From Lachnospiraceae bacterium (GTDB taxonomy: Bacteria > Bacillota > Clostridia > Lachnospirales > Lachnospiraceae), in assembly GCA_004556655.1 (NCBI GenBank), contig SFGF01000101.1, forward strand, positions 1 to 9,046: DNA of 9,046 bases, read 5' to 3'. Numbering within the stretch: position 1 is the stretch's first letter; each line of letters starts with the position of its first letter. Shown in pieces: positions 1-6,141 of the stretch. The translations under genes and the position numbers were made by a program. The notes under the pieces were generated by a model. It had not been told where the DNA came from and did not search any database. It saw nothing but the letters and a program-made list of their open reading frames with translations.

Positions 1-57
1 TACTAAGTGGCATTGTTCATGATAAGTATTTAAAGTAAAATCAGTAATAACTTATAT

Positions 58-114
58 GGACAGGAATCGTTTCTTTTATTGTTAACTAAACGACATTGGA
101 ACTGTCCCCTGTCC
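58..114. repeat. Inverted GGACAGG / CCTGTCC pair spanning the 3' end of the AraC gene
   Basis: GGACAGG at 58-64 and CCTGTCC at 108-114 are exact inverted repeats around the AraC stop codon (86-88). On the minus strand the right arm continues as GGACAGGGGACAGTTCC, close to the arm of the terminator at 2824-2841. There is no T-tract downstream on the minus strand, so it is not a clear intrinsic terminator. Nothing else is recognisable in 1-57. Confidence 0.45.
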
Positions 115-991
115 GCTCTTGTTTACGATATTCTCCGGGTGTCATACCATAGAGAAAACGGAATTGCTGAATAAAATAGCTGGGACTTTCAAAACCTACT
201 TGCATACATATTTCCAGTATGCTGTCTCCGGTTTCTAAAAGCAGCCGTTTTGCCTGGCGAAGCCGGTATTCCTTCAGATATTCCATGGGAGTCTTTCCTG
301 CGGCATTCTTGAAAAATCGACAGAAATATTGAGGATTCATGTTCAGGCATTGGGCCAGATCATTTAATGTAATCTGAAGGGCATAATTCTTATGAATAAA
401 AGAAATTGCCTTTTTTATTTTTATTTTTTTTTGATCCGTAGAGGAAAAGGACGGATTGGAAGATATCAGCAAATTATGCCGGATACACAGAAAAATCATC
501 TGATAAATGTAAGCTTTTATTTCAAGATACCAACCTGGTTCTTTTTTGCGGTAGCTTTCCAGAAGCCTGAGAAATAATTTTGCCAGTTCCTTATGTGCAG
601 GATCTGATAAATCCGTGTGTCGGAGAAATATATTTTGATGATTCAGCAGAGGTCGGATGTAGCGTGACTCACATAAATCTTCATAACTAAAGGGCAAAAT
701 TTCAGGAGAAAATACAAGAGCATGATGAATGGACGGAATATTGTCATAAGCTTCCAGACGGTGAAGTTCCTGACTGTTGATAAAGAAAAAGTCTCCTTCT
801 TTGGCTATTGTCTGTTCCCCATCGACAGTTAGAATCAGGAACCCTTTTTCTACATAGATCCATTCCCATTCATCATGCCAATGGTAGGGAATAGAAATCG
901 TCCCGAAAGGATCATATTGCTGATAGATATGAAGCGGAATTTCAGAAGTACCGTGGATTGTAAAATCTTTTATTGCTTTCTGGGGATTCAT
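86..991 (-). CDS. AraC-family transcriptional regulator with N-terminal cupin domain
   Basis: A 301-residue DNA-binding regulator. Residues about 20-140 form an AraC-type cupin sensor (HWHDEWEWIYVEKG strand, then GDFFFINSQELHRLE). Residues about 195-290 hold the tandem helix-turn-helix AraC domain, with LNDLAQCLNMNPQYFCRFFK and the second-helix signature ILEICMQVGFESPSYFIQQF ending in GMTPGEYRKQ. The length is normal for cupin-AraC sugar regulators. The start at 991 is supported by AAAGGAC at 1001-1007, nine nucleotides upstream. It is divergent from the GH13 gene, so I infer that it controls that gene, and perhaps itself, in response to a sugar. Two oddities stand out. The linker between the domains is encoded over a 9-nt A/T homopolymer (424-432). 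The last ten residues, after the usual YRKQ end, are encoded by a GGGGACAGTTCC sequence like the repeat in the terminator at 2824-2862. The inducer is unknown. Confidence 0.93.
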   Translation of the reverse strand: MNPQKAIKDFTIHGTSEIPLHIYQQYDPFGTISIPYHWHDEWEWIYVEKGFLILTVDGEQTIAKEGDFFFINSQELHRLEAYDNIPSIHHALVFSPEILPFSYEDLCESRYIRPLLNHQNIFLRHTDLSDPAHKELAKLFLRLLESYRKKEPGWYLEIKAYIYQMIFLCIRHNLLISSNPSFSSTDQKKIKIKKAISFIHKNYALQITLNDLAQCLNMNPQYFCRFFKNAAGKTPMEYLKEYRLRQAKRLLLETGDSILEICMQVGFESPSYFIQQFRFLYGMTPGEYRKQERTGDSSNVV

Positions 992-1022
992 GTAACAGAT
1001 GTCCTTTCCGAAAAAGTGATAG

Positions 1023-1042
1023 ACTGCTCTGATAATAGCAGT
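1023..1042. promoter_or_regulatory. Dyad ACTGCT-N8-AGCAGT in the AraC/GH13 divergent region
   Basis: A perfect 6-bp inverted repeat with an 8-nt AT-rich spacer lies 32 nt upstream of the AraC start codon. It could be an operator or the stem of a leader RNA. AraC-family proteins often bind direct rather than inverted repeats, so assigning it to the neighbouring regulator is only inference. Confidence 0.3.
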
Positions 1043-1100
1043 AAAGTCAATATTCTTATATAAAAGGTGAGTATAAGGATAGATTTCCTATAAATGAAAA

Positions 1101-1122
1101 AATATACTTATATCAGTATATT
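1101..1122. promoter_or_regulatory. AT-rich dyad AATATACT-N6-AGTATATT upstream of the GH13 gene
   Basis: A perfect 8-bp inverted repeat (arms 1101-1108 and 1115-1122) centred about 76 nt upstream of the GH13 start. The total of 22 bp suits a dimeric repressor or activator, but such AT-rich palindromes also arise by chance. I could not identify a convincing -35/-10 pair for either divergent gene in 992-1187. Confidence 0.3.
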
Positions 1123-1172
1123 AAATGAGCTGCATAGAAAAAACAAGAGAAAATGTGTGGCTACACAATTAT

Positions 1173-1178
1173 AGGAGG
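1173..1178 (+). promoter_or_regulatory. AGGAGG ribosome binding site that fixes the GH13 start
   Basis: AGGAGG lies nine nucleotides before ATG 1188. The in-frame ATG at 1125 has no such site and would add 21 residues not seen in the family, so 1188 is chosen. Confidence 0.85.
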
Positions 1179-1187
1179 CAAAAGTTA

Positions 1188-2807
1188 ATGGAAAAGAAAT
1201 GGTGGCACAATCAGGTGGTATATCAGATATACCCAAGGAGCTTTTTTGACAGTAATGGAGATGGAATCGGAGATCTGGAAGGTATCACACAAAAGCTGGA
1301 TTATCTGGAAAAGCTGGGGGTAGGTCTGATCTGGCTCTGTCCGGTTTACAAGTCTCCGAATGATGATAATGGTTATGATATCAGTGATTATTATGATATC
1401 ATGGATGAGTTCGGAACAATGGACGATATGGATCATTTGCTTGAAGAGTGCGAAAAGAGAAATATCGGTGTGATGATGGATCTGGTGTTGAATCACAGTT
1501 CAGATGAACACAAGTGGTTTTTGGAATCAAAATCTTCCAGAGAGAGTACTTATCGTGATTATTACATATGGGCAGATCCGGTGGACGGAAAAGAACCCAC
1601 GGATGCAGGAGCTTTTTTTGGAGGAAGCGTATGGGAGTATGATGAAACAACAGAACAGTATTATCTTCATTCTTTCAGTAAAAAGCAGCCGGATTTGAAC
1701 TGGAAGAATCCCAAATTGCGAAATAGTCTGTATGAGATGGTGAATTATTGGATAGATAAAGGAATCAAGGGATTTCGCCTGGATGCAATTGATTATATCA
1801 GTAAAGACGAAAATTATGCAAAAGATCTGAAAACTCCAAGAATACATGAGCTGCTTCATGAACTGAACCGCAATACATTCGGTAAAGAGGGACTGGTTTC
1901 TGTGGGGGAAACGGGAGATGCCACGCCAGAGAGTGCTGCTGTTTATGCGGCACCTGAGAGGGAAGAACTGGATATGGTGTTCCAGTTTGAAATCATGGGT
2001 CTTGATAATGCCCGAACTGGTGACTGGTCTGAAAAATCGTATACCATGTCGGATATCCGTGATATTATGACGAAGTGGCAGACAAATCTGAATGATAAGG
2101 GATGGAACAGTCTGTTTTGGGATAATCATGATTATCCTCGTATGATTTCACGCTATGGTGATGACCGGAAGCAATACAGAGAACCATGTGCAAAAATGAT
2201 GGCTGCGCTGTTTTATTGTATGAAAGGTATCCCTTATATCTATCAGGGCGAAGAAATAGGAATGACTAATGTAAAGTTTGATTCTATCAATGATTATCGG
2301 GACATTGAGACATGGAATTTTTATAATCGGATGAAAGCCGAAGGGATGGCAGAGGATGAGATTATGAGGAGAATCCATCGCTGTAGTCGAGACAATGCCC
2401 GTACACCTATGCAGTGGGATGATACGATTCACGGGGGATTTACTTCAGCAGTTCCCTGGATTAAGGAAAATGAGAATTATAAGACAATAAATGTAAAAAA
2501 AAATCTGGAGAATCCAGATTCTGTCTTTTATTTTTACCAGAAACTTATACAACTGAGAAAAGAAGAAGAGATACTGGTGTACGGTTCCTATGATCTGCTT
2601 CTTCCCGATCACCCGAAAGTGTATGCTTACAGTCGAAAGTGGAAAGGTGAGGAGTGGAGAATTATCTGTAATTTCAGTGACAGTTCTTGCTGGATCACGG
2701 ATTTGACGCAGGGTATGGAGAAAGTTCTTGGAAATTATACAGGAATTTTTAAGGAGAATGATCAATTGATTCTTCGGGCTTATGAGACGATAATTGTTAA
2801 AAAATAG
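1188..2807 (+). CDS. GH13 alpha-glucosidase (oligo-1,6-glucosidase / maltase-like)
   Basis: A 539-residue cytoplasmic alpha-glucosidase that should hydrolyse terminal alpha-glucosidic bonds of short malto- or isomalto-oligosaccharides; no signal peptide is visible. The N-terminus WWHNQVVYQIYPRSFFDSNG is typical of the oligo-1,6-glucosidase group. The conserved regions occur in order: DLVLNH (D98-H103), GFRLDAID with nucleophile D199, VGET with acid/base E241, and FWDNHD with transition-state stabiliser D315. The family markers QGEEIGMTN and RDNARTPMQWD follow, then a C-terminal beta domain. The residue after the nucleophile is Ala200; in this group Val there is linked to alpha-1,6 activity and smaller or Thr residues to alpha-1,4, so a maltase-like preference is inferred. 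It is divergent from the AraC regulator and ends at a strong terminator. The alternatives, trehalose-6-phosphate hydrolase or dextran glucosidase, are less likely but not excluded. Confidence 0.93.
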   Translation: MEKKWWHNQVVYQIYPRSFFDSNGDGIGDLEGITQKLDYLEKLGVGLIWLCPVYKSPNDDNGYDISDYYDIMDEFGTMDDMDHLLEECEKRNIGVMMDLVLNHSSDEHKWFLESKSSRESTYRDYYIWADPVDGKEPTDAGAFFGGSVWEYDETTEQYYLHSFSKKQPDLNWKNPKLRNSLYEMVNYWIDKGIKGFRLDAIDYISKDENYAKDLKTPRIHELLHELNRNTFGKEGLVSVGETGDATPESAAVYAAPEREELDMVFQFEIMGLDNARTGDWSEKSYTMSDIRDIMTKWQTNLNDKGWNSLFWDNHDYPRMISRYGDDRKQYREPCAKMMAALFYCMKGIPYIYQGEEIGMTNVKFDSINDYRDIETWNFYNRMKAEGMAEDEIMRRIHRCSRDNARTPMQWDDTIHGGFTSAVPWIKENENYKTINVKKNLENPDSVFYFYQKLIQLRKEEEILVYGSYDLLLPDHPKVYAYSRKWKGEEWRIICNFSDSSCWITDLTQGMEKVLGNYTGIFKENDQLILRAYETIIVKK

Positions 2808-2822
2808 TCAACGTAGTCAACG
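2805..2822 (+). repeat. Tandem 9-bp repeat TAGTCAACG x2 containing the GH13 stop codon
   Basis: TAGTCAACG occurs twice back to back at 2805-2813 and 2814-2822. The first copy supplies the TAG stop of the GH13 gene and the second runs straight into the terminator stem. Confidence 0.7.
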
Positions 2823-2823
2823 G

Positions 2824-2868
2824 GGACAGGTTCCGTGACTCTGGGAGTCACGGAACCTGTCCGTTTTT
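2824..2868 (+). terminator. Intrinsic terminator of the GH13 gene (18-bp perfect stem)
   Basis: The arms at 2824-2841 and 2845-2862 are perfectly complementary over 18 bp (GGACAGGTTCCGTGACTC), with a TGG loop, then G and five T. It lies between the convergent GH13 and EamA genes and ends one base before the EamA stop triplet. The T-tract favours the plus strand. On the minus strand the stem could still slow polymerase but lacks a U-run. Confidence 0.88.
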
Positions 2869-2869
2869 G

Positions 2870-3772
2870 TCACTTCTTCTCCGGCAGCTGTGCCAGAATG
2901 ATTGCTGCAAACATGAGAACGCATCCGACAAGCTCCCGGATGGTCAGTTTCTGTCCGAGGATTGCCCAGCCTGCCAGAACGGAGATACAGGATTCCATAC
3001 TGAGAATCAAGGAAGCCACAGTAGGATTCATATTTTTCTGTCCTACGATCTGCAGAGTGTAAGCAACACCGCAGGAAAGGACTCCGGCGTACAGGATCGG
3101 TGCCCAGGCCAGAAGAATGTCACTAAGATTGGGCGTTTCAAAAAGGAAGGCAGGTATGCCTGATAAAATACCACAGACAAAGAACTGGATACAGGACATT
3201 TTCACTCCATCGACCAGAGGTGAAAAGTGGTCAATTACCAGAATATGAAAAGAAAACAAAACGGCGCAGACCATAACAAGAAGATCTCCTTTGCCCACGC
3301 CGAATCCGTCCGTCATACACAGAAGATATAGACCGATCAGAGCAAGAACTACTGCCGCCCAGATGGTGGATCGGCATTTCTTTTTGAAAAATAAAAGACC
3401 GAAAATCGGAACAATCACGATGTAGCAGGCGGTGATGAAACCGGCTCTTCCTACGGTAGTGTATTTGATACCCATTTGTTGGAAATTACTTGCCAGACAC
3501 AGAAGAATACCGCAGCAGATACCTCCGATTATCAGTGTTTTACGGGAACAGCTCCGCTCTTCGGGGGATTTGGAAGTATCCTTTGGAGGGTTGATCTTAT
3601 TTAATAGAAAAATACAGGGAATCAGAACCAGACCGCCGATAATGCTTCGAACCATATTAAAAGTAAAAGGTCCCACGTGATCCATTCCCACACTCTGTGC
3701 CACAAAAGCCACGCCCCAGATGGTTGCGGTGAGAAGGAGGAGGAGAGAATTTTTCAGTTGTACTTTTTGCAT
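2870..3772 (-). CDS. EamA-family (DMT superfamily) membrane transporter
   Basis: A 300-residue inner-membrane protein with about ten hydrophobic helices in two EamA repeats (roughly residues 8-140 and 150-290). The first helix carries the typical A-x-x-W-G-x-x-F pattern (TATIWGVAFV). The second repeat ends with the family-typical NPTVASLILSMESCISVLAGW, then LRELVG and ILAQLPEKK. A polar loop near residues 58-75 (PPKDTSKSPEERS) follows the second helix. The start at 3772 is chosen because AAGGAG (3779-3784) sits six nucleotides upstream; reading further upstream would run through the hairpin element. DMT proteins of this type export or exchange small metabolites such as amino acids; the substrate cannot be inferred. 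It is transcribed toward the GH13 terminator and away from the GH42 operon, so it is its own unit and not obviously part of sugar use. Confidence 0.92.
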   Translation of the reverse strand: MQKVQLKNSLLLLLTATIWGVAFVAQSVGMDHVGPFTFNMVRSIIGGLVLIPCIFLLNKINPPKDTSKSPEERSCSRKTLIIGGICCGILLCLASNFQQMGIKYTTVGRAGFITACYIVIVPIFGLLFFKKKCRSTIWAAVVLALIGLYLLCMTDGFGVGKGDLLVMVCAVLFSFHILVIDHFSPLVDGVKMSCIQFFVCGILSGIPAFLFETPNLSDILLAWAPILYAGVLSCGVAYTLQIVGQKNMNPTVASLILSMESCISVLAGWAILGQKLTIRELVGCVLMFAAIILAQLPEKK

Positions 3773-3803
3773 AGTAAGCTCCTTTCGTAATTTGACACTG
3801 TAA

Positions 3804-3962
3804 TCAAGAATGTTACTGTTTACTCCGTGACTAGCAACACGCTTCGCGATGCACAGAAATGATGCAGAATGCATCATTTAGCGCCGTATGTCTCGGGATT
3901 TTCGTGTTTACAACACGAAAACACCTCGCAGAATAGTGGCGTGTGAGCAGCAACTCAAGAAT
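3804..3962. repeat. Double-hairpin intergenic element, likely a dispersed repeat
   Basis: A ~160-nt non-coding block between the divergent EamA and GH42 genes. It holds two perfect 10-bp hairpins with 3-nt loops: AAATGATGCA/TGCATCATTT (3857-3879) and TTTTCGTGTT/AACACGAAAA (3899-3921). Around these lie imperfect direct repeats GTGACTAGCAAC (3827-3838) and GTGAGCAGCAAC (3943-3954), and an exact 8-bp direct repeat TCAAGAAT (3804-3811 and 3955-3962). The compact stems and bracketing repeats look like a mobile or multi-copy intergenic element rather than a promoter. It has no open frame of its own. That it recurs elsewhere in the genome is inference. Confidence 0.55.
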
Positions 3963-4000
3963 ATCATGAAAATAAAAAGAAGTAAATATGAAGATACAAT

Positions 4001-4030
4001 TTGACGGTGTGACTATACAAGCTGTAAAAT
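4001..4030 (+). promoter_or_regulatory. Sigma70-like promoter of the GH42 operon
   Basis: TTGACG (4001-4006) and TAAAAT (4025-4030) are separated by 18 nt, which predicts a transcript start near 4037 and a ~30-nt leader. A perfect 10-bp palindrome ATTAATTAAT (4037-4046) lies right at the predicted start and could be an operator or chance AT sequence. Confidence 0.55.
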
Positions 4031-4054
4031 ATAGATATTAATTAATCTGTAATA

Positions 4055-4061
4055 GGGGAGG
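4055..4061 (+). promoter_or_regulatory. GGGGAGG ribosome binding site of the first GH42 gene
   Basis: Two ATG codons are adjacent at 4064 and 4067. The purine-rich GGGGAGG ends two nucleotides before the first and five before the second, so the second is the better start. Confidence 0.65.
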
Positions 4062-4066
4062 GTATG

Positions 4067-6124
4067 ATGAGGAAAATTATAAATGGAAATCAGATGGTGA
4101 TGGGAACCTGCTATTACCCGGAGCACTGGCCGGAAAGTCTGTGGGAAGAAGATCTGAAAAGAATGCTGGCACATGGAATTACGGTGATTCGTATAGCGGA
4201 ATTTGCATGGAGTAAGATAGAACCCACAGAGGGGAATTTTACCTATGAATTTTATGATCGGTTCCTGGAGTTGGCAGAGAAAGTGGGAATGAAGGTTATT
4301 TTCTGTACACCGACTGCGACGCCTCCGGCATGGCTCACAGAAAAATACCCGGAGGTGCTGAATGCCAATATGGATGGAGTACTGTACCGTCATGGAGCCA
4401 GAAGACATTATAATTATAACTCACCGGTTTATCTGGAAAAAACAAGAATTATTGTAGAAAAATCAGCATCTCATTATGCTCCGCATCCGGCTGTGATCGG
4501 ATGGCAGATTGACAATGAACTGAATTGTGAAAAGGATGTTTTTTATTCGGAAAGTGATTCGATGGCTTTTCGTATTTTTTTGAAAGCGAAATATAAAAAT
4601 CTGGATGCGCTGAATGAAGCATGGGGAACTGTATTCTGGAATCAGACTTACACAGACTGGGATGAGATTCATGTGCCGAGAACCACATACAGTGACAGTA
4701 CCAATCCCCATGAAGTATTGGATTATACCCGGTTTATTTCAGCCAGTGCCAGAGCATATGCGAAGCTGCAAAGAGATATCCTTCGAAAATATATAAAACT
4801 GGAAGATTTCATCACTACCAATGGGATTTTCGGGAACCTGGATAATCATCAGATGACAGCAGAGAGTCTTGATTTTATGACGTATGATTCGTATCCGAAC
4901 TTTGCCTATACAAAAGAGGATTATGAAAAATTTTCACGTACATTGGGAGACCGGATGTGGAGCAGAAATCTGATGGAGGTACGTTCCATTTCTCCGAACT
5001 TTGGGATCATGGAGCAGCAGTCCGGAGCCAATGGTTGGAATACCAGAATGGCGGCTCCCACGCCCAAGCCCAGACAGATGACTCTCTGGACGATGCAGAG
5101 TGTTGCCCACGGAGCGGATTATGTCAGCTACTTCCGATGGAGAACATGCACGATGGGAACGGAGATTTACTGGCATGGAATACTGGATTATTCGGGACGG
5201 GATAACAGAAGGCTGGATGAAATAGGGGAAATACATAAAAAGTTTCAATCTATTCAGGAGATTGCGGGAGCCCGGTATCAGGCAGATGCAGCAGTGGTAA
5301 AAGATTATGATAATATCTGGGATGCACAGCTTGATGTGTGGCATCAGGATCTGGAGAAAATCAGTCAGCAGTCTCTATTTATTGCAGCACAGAAAACTCA
5401 TACCCCACTGGATTTTGTGTATCTGAATGATGAAGGTTCCAGTACCCCGCTGGAAAACTATAAAGTCCTGATTTATCCTCATCCTGTGATGCTGTCACCT
5501 GAGCGGGTACGACTTTTGGAAAATTATGTGGCACAGGGAGGAATCCTGATTCTGGGATGCCGAAGCGGTTATAAAGATATGACAGGAAAGTGCGTGATGG
5601 ACAAGCTGCCGGGACTGCTTACTAATCTTACCGGTGTGGATATCCCTGAATATACCCGAACCTGTCCGGGCGATGAGCCGGTAATCATCCATTGGGGTCA
5701 GGAGCGACTGGAAGCTCCGGTATTCAATGATCAGCTGGCTGCCCAGCCGGGAAGAGAAAAATATACCAGAGTATTGGGGTATTATGAAAATAGTTATTAT
5801 GCCGGGACACCCGCACTGGTTCAGAATACTTATGGTAAGGGAAAGGTATATTACTACGGTTCTGTATTTACGGAAAGGGCGGCAGAGGTATTTCTTGAAA
5901 AATTGGGTGTGAAAACACCGTATCAAGCAATACTGGAACTGCCGGAATGCTGTGAACTTGCTGTTCGGGAGAAAGACGGAAAGAAATATTACTTTGTACT
6001 GAATTACAGCAGAGAAAATGTAACAATTCGAGTAAAATGTCCCATGAGAAATTTGTATACGCAGGCAGTTACAGCAGGGGATGTGACAGTTGAGGCGTAC
6101 GGAACGAGGATATTTGGCGAGTGA
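4067..6124 (+). CDS. GH42 beta-galactosidase
   Basis: A 685-residue cytoplasmic glycoside hydrolase, normal length for GH42, that removes terminal beta-linked galactose from imported oligosaccharides. Residues are numbered from 4064 here; subtract one for the preferred start. The TIM barrel covers about residues 10-390: GTCYYPEHWPESLWEED, IRIAEFAWSKIEP, TPTATPPAWL, RHYNYNSP, then GWQIDNE with acid/base E152 and IMEQQ with nucleophile E317 followed by GANGW. EIYWHGILDYSGR is also family-typical. A Glyco_hydro_42M-type trimerisation domain (about 400-600) and a short C-terminal beta domain (about 620-686) follow. No signal peptide is seen. The four-cysteine metal site known in some thermophilic GH42 enzymes is not evident: NELNCEKD carries only one cysteine. 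It is first in an operon with a second GH42 gene 17 nt downstream. The exact substrate (lactose, galacto-oligosaccharide, galactan fragments) is not determined. Confidence 0.94.
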   Translation: MRKIINGNQMVMGTCYYPEHWPESLWEEDLKRMLAHGITVIRIAEFAWSKIEPTEGNFTYEFYDRFLELAEKVGMKVIFCTPTATPPAWLTEKYPEVLNANMDGVLYRHGARRHYNYNSPVYLEKTRIIVEKSASHYAPHPAVIGWQIDNELNCEKDVFYSESDSMAFRIFLKAKYKNLDALNEAWGTVFWNQTYTDWDEIHVPRTTYSDSTNPHEVLDYTRFISASARAYAKLQRDILRKYIKLEDFITTNGIFGNLDNHQMTAESLDFMTYDSYPNFAYTKEDYEKFSRTLGDRMWSRNLMEVRSISPNFGIMEQQSGANGWNTRMAAPTPKPRQMTLWTMQSVAHGADYVSYFRWRTCTMGTEIYWHGILDYSGRDNRRLDEIGEIHKKFQSIQEIAGARYQADAAVVKDYDNIWDAQLDVWHQDLEKISQQSLFIAAQKTHTPLDFVYLNDEGSSTPLENYKVLIYPHPVMLSPERVRLLENYVAQGGILILGCRSGYKDMTGKCVMDKLPGLLTNLTGVDIPEYTRTCPGDEPVIIHWGQERLEAPVFNDQLAAQPGREKYTRVLGYYENSYYAGTPALVQNTYGKGKVYYYGSVFTERAAEVFLEKLGVKTPYQAILELPECCELAVREKDGKKYYFVLNYSRENVTIRVKCPMRNLYTQAVTAGDVTVEAYGTRIFGE

Positions 6125-6129
6125 TGGAA

Positions 6130-6135
6130 AAGGAG
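6130..6135 (+). promoter_or_regulatory. AAGGAG ribosome binding site that fixes the second GH42 start
   Basis: AAGGAG is six nucleotides before ATG 6142. GTG 6121 and ATG 6124, which overlap the upstream stop codon, have no suitable site, so the start at 6142 is preferred. The short gap suggests translational coupling. Confidence 0.75.
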
Positions 6136-6141
6136 AATGTT

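Noticed and set aside
1125..1187. Upstream extension of the GH13 gene to an ATG at 1125
   Set aside because: The added 21 residues are not family-like, and the strong AGGAGG site at 1173-1178 points to ATG 1188.
3773..3877. 35-codon N-terminal extension of the EamA gene
   Set aside because: It would translate through the first hairpin of the repeat element and has no ribosome site; AAGGAG at 3779-3784 fits the start at 3772.
3857..3921. CRISPR array or tRNA-like structure suggested by the paired hairpins
   Set aside because: The two stems have different sequences, there are no regularly spaced identical repeats, and no cloverleaf or CCA-type end is present.
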